A program made the translations under genes and the position numbers. This document shows positions 11,351 to 22,950 of a stretch of DNA of 64,000 bases, in pieces (positions within the stretch are counted from its first letter, which is position 1; each line of letters begins with the position of its first letter). The notes below the pieces were generated by a model, which made no database searches, was not told where the DNA came from, and saw only the letters and a program-made list of their open reading frames with translations. The stretch comes from Notamacropus eugenii (Eukaryota; Chordata; Mammalia; Diprotodontia; Macropodidae), in contig NC_092877.1 of the NCBI RefSeq assembly GCF_028372415.1, positions 387,797,342-387,861,341 on the forward strand, in the 5' to 3' direction.

Positions 11351-14254
11351 AGTGATTTTCAGATTCTGCTGATGCCTAGGTGCCTGACCCTAGTCTCCTC
11401 TCAGTTCCTCAGGTTCTGTGCTCCACCATCCCCAGAGCACCCTGGACAAACACTGGGCTCTCTTCTACTTCTCTGCCCTCACACTGACCATTTGTGGGTG
11501 GCAATGTCATTAGTCTCAAGAGCATGCATTTATTCAGTCAAATGCCCTCTCCCCATATCTGCTGCATTTCCATGGAGTTCAGTCATACACATGCCATAAA
11601 GGTATATAGCTCTTTTCCAACAAAAGGAATAAAATAAAATGTGTTAACACAGAAAACGGTACTGTGGGCGTTTCCTTCCCACTTACAGCCCCTCCCAATC
11701 CCAGGCAGGTCTAGGCAGCTGGGGGCAGGGGGTGGTGCCTGAGGAACCCTGGGGTGTCTTCCCTACTACTCTGTGTCCTGTGGCCTCCCTGGGCATCCCT
11801 GCCACTTCTGAGGAGGAAATCTTGCCACCATCACCAATCGGTTCATTTTGTGTCATTCCCTGTCACCGTTGCTCATACAGGGCATACAGCATTCCTGACA
11901 GTGGTTCAGGAAACAGGCTCAGTGGAGGAAGCCTTGCAAAGCTGGGGGTTGGCAGGCAGCGTGCCAGGCTGCTCATCAGCTCTCCTCAGTTAGCTCCCTG
12001 GCTCCCTGTGGTTTTTGGCAAGCCTGAAGCCATGGGAACACTGTGTGTGGAGAAGGTGGTTGAATGCCCACAAGTAATCGGTAGTCAAAGTCCAGAGAGG
12101 AAGAAGCAGAAAGGTAGTGGGGGGAGGACAGAGAATCCCTGGCTATGGCTGCCTTACTCCCCCTTCCCTCAGCTGTGCCTGCTGCATTCAGCCTGGGTCC
12201 CCTACTCCCCAAGGTTGAAGGGGGCTAGCAGAGCCAGGCAAAGGATGGACTCTCCAGCTCCCAGGAGGGCAGTGCTGGCAAGAGGCACTTGGCTCAGAGG
12301 CCAGGGTAAGTGACACCCTGAGCTTGGAGAGGATGAAAGGGTGCTGGCCCCACCAATGTTGCTAAAAACAAAACAAACAAACAAACAGGCTGGTGACCGG
12401 GTGCCGCTGTGGGCCTGGTGGGACATCTGAATGGCCCATGTCCTCCTGGCTTTTGTTTGGCCTCTAAGACCCCTGAAATCCACGCTCTCAGGTCAAGGAC
12501 AGAGACTGTCCACTACTGGATACACTGGGGTGTGGACAAGGAGAGTCAGTCAGTCTAGGGGGAGGTGCAGAGAGTACCAGATCCTTGGCTGTCCAGGGGC
12601 CAAGGCAGCAGGAGGTTGAGCAGGTGTGCTCAGGGCTCTGTGAGGACAAGGCAAGGCTTGCCCATGTCACCACTAATCTGGGACAGCTGAACTGGCAGGA
12701 GAACCTGGGCATATCCCCTGTCATACTGGATAAGGCTTTGGAAGAATTGCTGCATTTCAGAGGTGGAAGGAGCTAAAATGTCCTTGTGTCCAGAGTTTCC
12801 TAAGATCATTTGGCCCCAGAATCCTCTGGGGCTTGAAATCTAACAATGGACAAAAGAGGAAAAAGCAGAGAGGATGTTCATGGGGAACATGTCCTGTGTG
12901 CCAGATGCTTTTTTCTCTTAGTGCAGGCTCTTGCTTTGGAGGGACTCGGGGGCCACGACCACCTCCTCCCAAACTCCTGTCCCCAGATGGTGCTGACAGG
13001 GCTGGTCATAGACTTCGATGATCTTCTGACTGGCAGGGCCTCAGCATGGACCTGAACAAGGACCCTGGGTCTGACATCCCTAACGCTGTGCAGGGGGCCT
13101 TGAAGAAACTCCAGGGGCCCACAGACCTGCCATTTCCTCCATTGCTTTGCCTTCTTCCCTCTGGGGCCAAGCAGGGTGGACTGTAAGTCAGTGGGTCAGT
13201 CAACAGATATTCTCCAGTGTCCACTCTGCACCAGGCATGGTGTGCTAACACCAGATAAAATTCATATTCCCTTCCACGTCTAGTACCTTGTTAGATGGGG
13301 ACCTTCATATCCCCCTGATGTCTTCTTTTCTGCAGGCTAAAAACTCTGAGTCTTGATCCTCATGTGGTGGGAACTCAGGACCTGTCCTTGTCGGTTCTCC
13401 TGGTCCTTCTCAGACTGTGGGAACCAATTCCATCCTTCCAGAGGAGGCCTGACCACCCCAGAGTGCAAAGCAGGTCCTTCCTCTGTCTGCTATGAAAACT
13501 TTTTTCATTTAGCTGAAGGCTGGAGGTGTGGGGTGGGGTTGTTTTCTTGGCTGCACTGTCAGACCATTGGTGCACATCAAACTTGCACTCAGAACCCCAG
13601 ATCTTTTTCAGATAGATGGGTTCCATTGGATGGTGCCATTGGATGAGGCCCATTGTTCTAGTGGCCAAGCTCTTTTTTGGATCTTGTCTGTCACGTGGTC
13701 TATGAGCTCTTTCTCCCCTTCCCCCCCCCCCCCCCCCCGCCAGGTGCATGTTATTTAATAAACATGTGCCTTGCTAAGATGTTGCCCAGAAGAGGGCTGG
13801 GCCTGGGCCCTGTATCCCATCACTAATGGCTTCCTTTGTCTCTCTTTGCTTCCTGGCCCTTAGTCATCACTGGATAACTGTTTGTTGCCTGATTCCCTCC
13901 AGATGAACTCCGTTAATCCCAATGACTCTCCCTAGCTATCCAATCATCCCATACATGCTTCTCCACCTTATCCCCAAAGATGGTGTGAGGGACTGGCAGA
14001 AACCTAGGTGTGCTATGCCTGCAAGTGGCCTACTTGGCAGCTCTCTTGGACAGCACATGTGCCCTGCCTCCATTCGAGTTGTTGACGAGGCCCTGAGTGG
14101 TGCAGGGCCTGGCCTGATTTGGGTCCTCATGGAGGCTGGTTCTGGGCATTCAGTTGGTGCTGAATCCTCCATCAACGTCTCTTGTCCACTGAAGGAGACA
14201 TGGTCAAACTGAGACAAATTCTGCCATATTTCCTTGACCCACTAGCCTAGGGAC
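11351..14254. other. intergenic, no gene; MIR-like scrap and poly-C
   Basis: Several open frames exist (longest 11732-12313, plus) but none shows a family motif or conserved exon structure. A MIR-like scrap lies near 12735-12850. 13721-13738 is a run of 18 C. Confidence 0.5.
13721..13738. repeat. Poly-C homopolymer (18 C)
   Basis: Uninterrupted C run, seen directly. Length may be affected by sequencing error. Confidence 0.9.
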
Positions 14255-14339
14255 CCTGGTAGGCAGGCAGGCAAGCATTTCACATTTATTGAACACCTAC
14301 TGGGTGCTGGATACCATGCTGCACTGAGGAGCTAGAGCA

Positions 14340-14475
14340 GGCTAGAGGCTCCCGGTCTGCAGAGGGCTGAGTCAGAGGCCTGGCTGCCCCTAGCCAAGCC
14401 TTAGTCCTTCTCTGCATCTCAGTTTCTTTACCTCTAATGTGAAAGAATTGGCCTGGGTGCTTACTAAAGTCCCCT
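14340..14475 (+). mobile_element. MIR-like fragment
   Basis: GAGGCCTGGCTGCCCCTAGC, then TCTCAGTTTCTTTACCTCTA and ATGTGAAAGAATTGGCCTGG match the sense MIR 3' half. A CACATTTATTGAACACCTAC segment precedes it. Confidence 0.5.
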
Positions 14476-14949
14476 CATCTCGGTCTCCTGGGATCCTCCC
14501 AGGAAAGCTGCACCTCCTGTCCTGCTAGTGTCCACTGAGGACCCCCTTGGGCCCCTGAGGAGGAAGTCAGGGGCTCAACCCAGCGAGAACTCTGCTCCTC
14601 GGAAGCTTCTGGGGTCCCTGGCTGGTCTGCTTTTCTGCTCAGGCCTTGGGTGGGGCTCAGTGGGGCTCTGTCTCCCTTGGTGGCCTCAGTGCCAAGTGCT
14701 GTGTGCCCACCATCTCTTGCCCACCAGGTGTGATCCCTTCCTGGCTAGCATTTGCACCACAAAAGCACTCTCAGGAGCAGGTGACCAAACCCCTGACCAC
14801 CCCTTTATCTCTTGTCCTGCACTGTCCTCACAAGCAGGTGCTAGGGAAGGTCTAGGTAGTTCTGACCTGTGGGTGTCCTCCTTTCCTCCTTTACCTCTCA
14901 TGGCCCTTCCCCAGGGATAGGTTCTTTAAGCTCAGGCCTCTCCAGGAAT

Positions 14950-17290
14950 TCTCCTCTGTGAATTATTTCATATTTATCCTGCAGAGTTTGTTGTGTGGCT
15001 GTTTGTTTGCATGTGCTCTCCCCCATTTGATTGTGAGATCCTTCAGAACAGGAGCTGTCTTTCCATAAATTTGACTCAGTTCTCTACATATTTGAGAAAT
15101 AAAGCCTTTACCAGAGAAACATACTGTAATTTTTTCACAGTTATAATTACTGTGCATTTCCCTCCATCCTATCTTCTCTCTCTCCTTTTACCCTGTCCAT
15201 CCTCAAAAGCGTTTTGCTTCGGACTTTGGCCTCCACCAATCTGCCCTCCCTTCTATCAGTCTCCCCCCTTCTCTTGTTCCCTTCCCCTCCTACTTTCTTG
15301 TAGGGTAAGACAAATTTCTATGCTCAATTGTGTATGTGCATTATTCCCTCTTTGAGTCAATTCTGATGAGGGTAAGGTTCAAGCATTCCCTACATCCTCC
15401 CCCATCTTCCCCTCACTATAAAAGCTCTTTTCCCCTCTTTTATGTGAGATAATTTCCCCCACTCTACCTTTCCCTTTTCCCTTCTCCCAGTGCATTCCTC
15501 CTTCTTATCCCCCTTTTTTAGATATCCCATTAAAATTAACTGACACCTATATCCTCTAGGTATGCTCCTTCTATTTGCCCTAACGGTGATAAAGTTTTTA
15601 GGAGTTACAAGTATCATATTCCCAAATACTTTACTATTTCCCTTTCCTGTTTACTTTTTAACGTTTTCCTTGAGTCTTATATTTGAAAGTCAAATGTTCT
15701 ACCCCCTGATCTTTTCATCAGGAATGCTTAAAAGTCCTCTATTCCATTGAATATCAGTTTTTTTCCCCTGAAAGATTATACTCCGTTTTTCTGGATGGGT
15801 GATTCTTGGTGGTAACCCCAGCTCTTTTGCCTTCTGAAATATCCTATTCCAAGCCCTCTGACCCTTTAACATAGAAGCTGCTAGATCTTGAGTTCTCCTG
15901 ACTGTGACTCCACGATACTTTGTTTCTTTCTGGCTTCTTGCAATATTTTCTCCTGGACCTTGGAGCTCTGGAGCTTGACTCTAATATTCCTGGGAGTTTG
16001 CGTTTTGAGATCTCGTGCAGGAGGTGATAGATGGGTTCTTTCAACTTCTATTTTACCCTCTGGTTCTAGAATATCAGGGCAGTTTTCCTTCATAATTTCT
16101 TTATTTGATCAAAGTTTTTAGGTAGTCTGGTAATTCTTAAGTTATCTCTCCTCAATCTATTTTCCAGGTCAATTGGTTTTCCAATGAGATATCTCATATT
16201 TTCTTTTATTTTTCCCCTCTTTTAATTTTGTTTTTATTGCTTCTTGATGTCTCATGGAGTCATTAGTTTCCATTTGCCCAATTCTAATTTTTAAGGAATT
16301 ATTTTCTTCATTGAGCTTTTGTATCTCCCTTTCCTTTTGGCCAATTCTGCTTTTTGAAGGAGTCCTTCTCTTCAATGGAGTTTTGTGCCTCTTTTCCCAT
16401 TTGACCCACTCTTTTTCTAAGGTGTCATTTTCTTCAGTATTTTTCATGCCTCCTTTACCCAGCAGCTGACACTTTTTTCATTATTTTCTTGCATCATTCA
16501 ATTCTTTTCCCAGTTTTTCCTCTACCTTCCTTGCTTGAGCTCTTGCAGGACCTGAGACCATTTCGCATGTTTCTTTGAAGCTTTGGAAGCAGCAGTTCTG
16601 CCTTTGTTGTCTTCTGCTGAGTTTGTGTTTTGCTCTTCCCTGTCACCATAGTGACTCTCTGCAGTCAGGCTTTTTTTTTTTTTTTGTAGCTGTTTTACTC
16701 ATTTCCCCAGCCTAGTTCTTGACTTTTAACTCCATGCTATAGTTTGACTCTGTTTCTGGGGTAAAGAGGACACTGTGCCGAGCTTCAGGGGTCTCCTGCT
16801 GCTGCTTTCAGGCGGTGGGACCTAAGGAGAGGTGAGGTCGCTGCTCTCCTGGCCTGCGCTTGGACCACAAGCACTCTTTCCTGCCCTACAGCTATAAGGA
16901 GGGTTCATGCTCCTCTGTGGCTCTGGTGTGCTGGTACTCCTCCTCAACCTGGGAGTGTGACCGAGAACTGTAACTCAGATCCATGTATGGACAATTCAAC
17001 AGGCTCCTGCACCCAATGCTAGCCAAGGGACCCCTGTGATCTCCTTCTGATGTTTTGTCTGACCCCCTTATCATCTGTGGGCTGAGAACTCTGCAGTTCT
17101 CACTAGTGATTCAGTCACTTCCAAGGCCTGCTTTTGGTTTACTGAGGCCAGGTCTGCACTGGACAGCGCTCTGCTCTCACCCCGGTTTAACAGACGTTTC
17201 CTTGCAATGCCATCAGCTGTCTTGGGCTGGAAAACTGTTTTACCCCATACTTCTGTGGGTTCTGCTGCTGCAGAATTTGTTTTGAGGTAA
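14950..17290 (-). mobile_element. L1 LINE 5' half (5'UTR, ORF1, linker) plus small ORF2 piece, antisense
   Basis: On the minus strand, 17290-16650 is a non-coding 5' leader. About 16450-15760 is broken ORF1: a coiled-coil-like Lys/Glu-rich region (16169-16447), then RRM/CTD-like sequence with KENCPDILEPEGKIEV, TPRNIRVKLQSSKVQEKIL and, after a frameshift, AWNRIF...PPRITHPEK, which parallel the human L1 ORF1p. 15750-15160 is a pyrimidine-rich linker in the plus strand. 15150-14960 matches the ORF2 C-terminal region at 53340-53400. The body of ORF2 is absent. Confidence 0.75.
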
Positions 17291-17919
17291 TTGAATGACT
17301 CTTAATCTGGGATCGAAGGACTCTGGTAATACCTTGTGGGTCCTTGGGCATGTCACAAGCAGAAATGTCCTTCTCTACAGTGGGGACAACAATGTCCACT
17401 CTTCTCCTGTGAGGGAATGTTGTCCCTCCTCTGCTCTATGTGCTAATCAGTCTACTTTCTCTGTTCCACTGTTATCTTTGCCCTCCAGGTGTTGATATGG
17501 TGCCCCCCCCCTTCAAGGTGTAGGCTGAGGGCTGCCATCTCCCTGAGGTCTTCCCTGATAGCCCCTGCACTCAGGAGTGGCTGGTTCCACTGAACTTAGG
17601 GAGCACAGCAACCCAACCCTCGATTGAGAGGTGGGAGTCTTGACACCCCCCTGATATCTTGGGACAAGATGTGAAAGTCTGTCTGGGCCCTGGGGCATGG
17701 GGAAAGGCCTGGTCGGATCTTAGGTGGGAAGACATAGTTCCTGAGGCCTGGGCCAAGTGCCTGTCTTGGAGGAGACCCATCAGGCATTCCCAACATCCAG
17801 CCTGGGGGGTGAGGGTGGGGGAGTGGTATGGAGGGTTTGGAAGAGGCAGATTTGGGGTTGAGGGCTGTTGAAAATCCCCCCTCACGAGAGTGTTCTCATT
17901 GGGGGATGGGCTGCTGAAG

Positions 17920-18050
17920 AAGAGATCTCCAGGCAGAGGCGGAATGACTGGAGTGGAGGATACTGGAGAGGGGGTTCCCATTTAGGCAGAGACCTGAGGT
18001 CCCTCCCAACCCTGCAGGTCTGGCCTTCTATGATCCGTTGGAAACACTAG
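17920..18050 (+). mobile_element. CR1/L3 3' tail
   Basis: CCAGGCAGAGGCGGAATGAC, GAGGTCCCTCCCAACCCTG and TTCTATGATCC follow the typical CR1/L3 3' end order. 17291-17919 holds no recognised gene. Confidence 0.6.
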
Positions 18051-18254
18051 GGCTTGGGCTTAGAGATCTTCTGTGCTCTGTGATTCTGTCTGACTCATGC
18101 AGTTCTTGATATGAGCCCTCTTGTCTTGCTGCTGGGCTCTGTGTGTGGGCCATTATTGTGTCTCACCTTTATGAGCATCCCCTCCAAGGTATCAGGGCAC
18201 CAGGCAGCATCTGAAAAGCAGGATACCCCAGAGACAGAAGAGCCCCTGGGCCTC

Positions 18255-18395
18255 ATCTTGCCTTCCCTTCCCCTCTACCCCCTCATCCTCTCCTCCCCTG
18301 CCTCGTCTCCCCTCCCCTCTCTTTTTCTCCCCTCCCCTCCCTTCCTCTCTCTTCCCCTCTCCTCCCCTGCCCTCAGCTTTCCTCCTCTACCTCAC
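18255..18395. repeat. Polypyrimidine tract
   Basis: About 140 bases almost only C and T on the plus strand (CCCCTCTCCTCCCCTGCC-type units). 18396-19349 holds no recognised gene. Confidence 0.85.
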
Positions 18396-19344
18396 ACAGG
18401 CAGGGTGAGGACAGCCCCCTAGTCTCCAGGGACCTCTGTAGAGGAAAGTTTGAGCCAGGCCTTTCACATTTTCATGTGCTCACTCTCTAGAGGAAAGGTG
18501 GAAGGGGAAAGCTATAATGGGGATCATTATTAGTGAGTCGCCAGGGGTGCTGTTTTTGTATACAAGGGAGTATCCGCATCTCTTACCCTGGGACTATGAA
18601 GTCACACAGCCTCCGACGCCAGGAAGGTTGGACAAACAGCCCAGCAGGGTAGAGAGAGACAGCTTGCATTTGGAGTCCGGGCTTCCAGCTCCACCTTGAG
18701 GCCCTGGGACACCCAGTCTACCAGCCATGGCCCCTGGGGTAGGCAGTGTTCTCAGGACCATCTCTGAGCCCTTCCCTGGGTGCTCCTTCAGGGTGGGTGG
18801 CCGAGCCAGAATGCACACCTCTGACACACTAACACAGCTCGTTGGTGTTATGCCCAAAGGGACAGCAGCCAGCAGACAACAGGAGGCATGCCCTCTGGGG
18901 TCTGGCTGTGCCACACTCTTCTGGGCTCCTGTCTTGTTTAGCCTCAAGCAGTAACCCCTAGAAACCCTTTCTCAGGAGGTATCTTTGGCGCCTGTGGGGC
19001 TCCACCCTTCTAAGTCTCCTGGCTCTGGGCAGGACATGAAAGCCCTTGGCTGACCTTTGGGCCAGGCTAAGTACAACCATGGGCTAGGCTTTCACCATAT
19101 CTGGTCTGGAAGCCCCCTCTGCTGCACTACCCAGCCACTGGCTCCAACACCTGCTACCATGTGTGCCTGTCCCGGCCTCCTCAGCTCCTGCACGCTGGGG
19201 ACCCCCATCAGTTCTTGCTTCCACCCCTGCACCTGCATACAATCTTCTTAGACTGATGTCTCCTCCTCTTCTCACAATCTCAGATCCCTCATTAACCAAA
19301 TGGAAGGTCCCTCCTACTTGGACAGTTCATGTTCTAAGGGCCTC

Positions 19345-19590
19345 CTCAGTGCTGACTCTGTGCTAAGATCACTTCTGGGTCTGATATTCCATGTTCTATA
19401 TGCTAAGGTTCTTCTAGCACTGACATTCCCTGTTCTAAGGTCCTTACAGCTGCAACATTCTATGTCTGAAAGTTCTATATTCTAAGGTCCCTCTAGTCAT
19501 GACATCCAGTGTTCCAGGGGCTCTTCCATGCTCTATGTTCTACCCTCCCAACTCTGACATGCTAAGTTCCATGTTCTAAGGCTCTGATGT
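19345..19590 (+). repeat. Diverged tandem repeat with TTCTAAGG motif
   Basis: A loose unit of about 45-60 bases containing CATGTTCTAAGG, a CTTCTAGCACTGACATTCC-like stretch and TGTTCTAAGG recurs at least five times. It resembles serial copies of the CR1/L3 or MIR3 tail (GGTCCCTTCTAGCTCTGACATT type). Confidence 0.55.
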
Positions 19591-19823
19591 TCCTTATCTT
19601 CAGTTTGGCCCAAGAATTTACACATCCAAAGGAACTCTGCATCTCCCAGAAAGACGAACTTTGACCCCTGTAAGGGGATGGATGCTGGGATGTCCAACCC
19701 CACCAGTGCAGGGTTGGTCTTGTACAATCAGCGATTTCTATTGAGGACCCTAGGCTGAGGTGAGTCTCCATAGTTTAGGAGGCTTCATCTTGCTGAGGTG
19801 AGAGCACCAGAGCTTCTAACAGA

Positions 19824-19842
19824 GATATATAGATAGACAGAC

Positions 19843-19906
<64 letters not shown>

Positions 19907-20070
19907 GGATAGATAGATGAATAGATGGATGGACGGATGGATGGATGGATGGTTGAATAGATGGACAGATGGATGGATGGATGGATAGATAGATAGATGG
20001 ATAGATAAATAGATGTATGTATGTATGTATGGATGGAGACATAGATAGATAGATAGATAGGTATATGGGC
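19824..20070. repeat. (GATA)n/(GACA)n/(GATG)n compound microsatellite
   Basis: About 245 bases of tetranucleotide repeats changing from GACA to GATA to GATG to GATA. The open minus-strand frame through it is a repeat artefact rich in Ser/His/Pro/Leu. Confidence 0.95.
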
Positions 20071-21329
20071 AGAGAGAGTCTTTATTAAAGCTTGTTATGT
20101 GGCAGACGTCCTAAATGCTGTAATACAAAGACAAGCAAACAAGAGCATCTCTGCTTTCAAGGCCTTTCCACTCAGGTGGGGACTTCAGTACCAAAGGGGA
20201 GCTGGCAATGGGGAGTTGGGCAGGGTACAGTGCTTTAGAAGACACAATTTGGAACTGGTGGCTGGGTTCAGCCTCTGAAAAGAAAGCTGCCAAAAAGGAA
20301 TGCTTCCAGGGCCCCTCCCGAAGAGATGATTCAGGGAATGAGTTGTGGGCCACGGCACAGGTCCATTCTCTAGGACCCAGGAGGAGGCCTTGGAGAGGTG
20401 CGAGGGCCCCCTAGTCTCTCCTCTGCACTCACCCTGCTGGAGCTCTGCTTGGCCTGTCCATCCTTTGGGGATGGACCTCCAGGCCCAGAGTGTTTGCAAT
20501 TAGCAGACCTAGCCAGGGCTCGCACTGACCTGGTTCAGCATGGGGTTAGGTGCTTACCAGCAAAGACTTTGGAGCAGGATTTGGTGGGGGAGAAAGGCTG
20601 GTAGCTCGAACTCTCCCAGCATTGCCTTCGGTTCTCACAAGGTCCCTGTGAGATAGTCCAGCCCTGGGTGGAGCAGAGGAGGGGGCAGGGCGGGTGATGA
20701 AGAGTCGTCTGGTCATCTGTCTACCTCTGTTCCCAATAATCTTTTACAAATGTCTTGTAAAAAACAAAGCTATCATCTCCCAGCATCATCCCCTACACAG
20801 AACCTTCTTGTTGACTTTTAAAAAGGAAAGTTCAGCAGAGCTAACCAACACCAGCCTATGTCTGATGGCGTGCGCCTCCTGTGGCAGTCCCCTCCCCCCC
20901 CCAAACTCCAGGGCTGAGGTCAGTAGGCACTGACAGTGACATTCGGCTGAGTGCTTCCTCGGATCCTGCTTCCTGCTCCCTGCACCCTGCTCTGGCAGTC
21001 AGGCTTGCACCCTTGGGACACTGGGGGACCTCATGCCGCCCAGATCCTGAGCCCAGGAGGCTGGGCTGCCTCTAAGTCGGCTGCTCAAAAGTGCTGTCTG
21101 CCAAGGCTGACCCCGTAAATGTGAATGTTGCCTTCCTCTTTCTAGAGTAGAAGGTCTTCGAGGGTAAGGACTGTCTCTTTAACAATATTTGTGTCCCTAG
21201 TGCAGTGGCCAGCACGTGGAAGTGCATGGTAAATGATGTTTCATTTATTCCATCCATGCCCAAGTCTCCTTTCCAGACTGTGGGCAGTGTGTTAGCTGTC
21301 CTCCTGGTTCTGTGCTCTTGGTAATTCTC
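20071..21329. other. intergenic, no gene recognised
   Basis: Unique-looking GC-moderate sequence. Open frames on both strands lack any recognisable motif. 21120-21240 holds an L2-like 3' end (GAAGGTCTTCGAGGGTAAGG, then GTGCAGTGGCCAGCACG). Confidence 0.5.
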
Positions 21330-21830
21330 CCACCTCCTCATGTTTGTCTTAGATTCTGGTGCAGCTGTATTCCATTGTGTACACACACCACCATTTATTC
21401 AGTCAATAGCACCCAATCCATTTCCACTTGTTTCTGTGAAAGGAGCTGCTGGGAATAAGGTAGAGCTCTTTCCTCTGTCTTTGATCTCCTTGGGTACATG
21501 CCTGACAGATCAAAGGGTGTGAACCACTGAGTCACCTCCTGAGCACGACACCAAGTGGTTTCCAGCACAGTTGGACCAATTCTTGACTTCTTCAACAGTG
21601 CCTCCGTGGGCCCACCTTTCCACAGCCCCTCCAACATGGATGGTGGGTGCATTGCGTCTTTGCCAGGTCGCTGCGTGCCTTTTTATTCAGGACTTGGAGC
21701 CACCTTGCATGCTGACCAGCTGGCTGGAGCATTTGGAAACCCTGGCTCCTCAGAAGTGGGCTTGCTGAGGACCAGAACTGGAGAGCAGCAGTGTGACTGG
21801 GGCTGGATCTGCCTTCTCTTCCTTTGCAAA
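21330..21830 (-). mobile_element. L1 ORF2 3' fragment, antisense
   Basis: Matches the order of 52850-53110: TATTCCATTGTGTACACACACC, CCACCATTTATTCAGTCAAT, GATCTCCTTGGGTACATGCC, GATCAAAGGGTGTGAACC, then CAGCACAGTTGGACCAATTC and CAACAGTGCCTCCGTGG. Confidence 0.7.
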
Positions 21831-21965
21831 CTTCCTTCTCTCATCACCGTTCAGACTCATACTCTTCTGTTGCCCCAAATTCCTGGAACCCTCTGCTGGG
21901 CGCAGCCTCAGAAGCTGTTTAGAAAGCAGGCACAAGAAAATTGAGTCTCATTCCCTGATACGGCA

Positions 21966-22735
21966 CAGGCATACCTCGGAAATACTGCAGGGCAGGTTTC
22001 AGATCACTGCAACGCGGTGAATACCACCGCAGAGCTGGTCCCACCAGCTTTTCGGTTTTCTAGTGCATGGGAAAGTGATATTTATACTGTGCTATGGTTT
22101 ACTAAGTGGGAGATAGAATTACGCCTAAAAATGTGCATGCCCTAATATAAACAGACTTTACTGCTAAGAAAGGCTACCCATCACCTGCACCTTCAGCTAG
22201 CTGCATGTTGCTGGTGGAAGGATGTTGATAGTGGCTCCCTGGTCAGGGAGGTGGCTGCTGAAGATCCAGAGGGCTAGGACAGCTTCTTAACATTAGACAA
22301 CAATGAAGCGTTCAGCATCCTTTTACTGGACCGCTTGGAGACCATTGTGGGGTTATTAACTGGCCTAATTTCAACATTGTTGTGTCTCAGGGAAGAAGAC
22401 CAGAGGAAAGGGAGAGAGACAGGGCTGGTAGAGCAGCCGGAACATGCCCGTGTTTCAGCTAAGTTCACTGTCTAACGTGCGCGCTGTTCCTGGTGCCTCC
22501 AAATGGCCCCCACAGTGACATCCAAGATCTCTGATAACAGATCTGCGTAACAGACAGAGGAACAGTGAAAAGGTTTGCAGTATTGCGAGAATGGCCAGAG
22601 CGTGGCACCGAGGCGCCATGTGAGCGCTCCCAGAGACTTTCTCGATGCAGGGCTGCCACAAACCTTCAATCTGTAGAAAAAAACCCAGTATTTGCAAAGC
22701 ACAATAAAGCCAAGAGTGATAACGAGGGATGCCTT
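21966..22735 (-). mobile_element. Tigger1-type DNA transposon, internally deleted
   Basis: The left end CAGGCATACCTCGGAAATAC and right end AACGAGGGATGCCT form inverted termini. Inside, CTAGTGCATGGGAAAGTGAT, CTTTACTGCTAAGAAAGGCT and GGGGTTATTAACTGGCCTAA plus ATTGTTGTGTCTCAGGGAAG match Tigger1 in order. The transposase start region (minus strand, TMVSKRSS) is joined directly to 3' sequence, so about two thirds of the 2.4-kb parent is missing. A marsupial Tigger1 group is known to me as Tigger1a_Mars. Confidence 0.85.
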
Positions 22736-22804
22736 ACACAATTTTCTTTTGATCTCTAGTGCCCTCTGGTGTCCTTTTCCTGTTACAAAGAGGACCAGAA
22801 AGCT

Positions 22805-22950
22805 TACTGAATACAACACTGCTTTATTTTACAGGTGGGGAAACTGAGGCCCATTTAAGAGAAAGGGACTCGTGCCACACACGAATGTTCATGAGGGACT
22901 GGGCCAGGATAAGTGCCGCAGGCTTCTGACTTCCAGCCCACGACGCTCTT
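22805..22950 (-). mobile_element. MIR-like fragment, antisense
   Basis: TTTACAGGTGGGGAAACTGA then GGCCCATTTAAGAGAAAGGG and a degraded B-box end. 22951-24119 carries no recognised gene. Confidence 0.5.

Noticed and set aside
11732-12313. 193-residue plus frame upstream of SPNS3
   Set aside because: No motif, no matching splice structure, and composition like the surrounding non-coding DNA.
14950-17290. Endogenous retrovirus
   Set aside because: The coding remnant matches the L1 ORF1 order (coiled coil, then TPRNIRVKL and a PPRITHPEK block). No LTR, gag or pol retroviral motifs were seen.
19785-20042. Minus frame with Ser-Ile-His-Pro repeats
   Set aside because: Translation of the GATA/GATG microsatellite.
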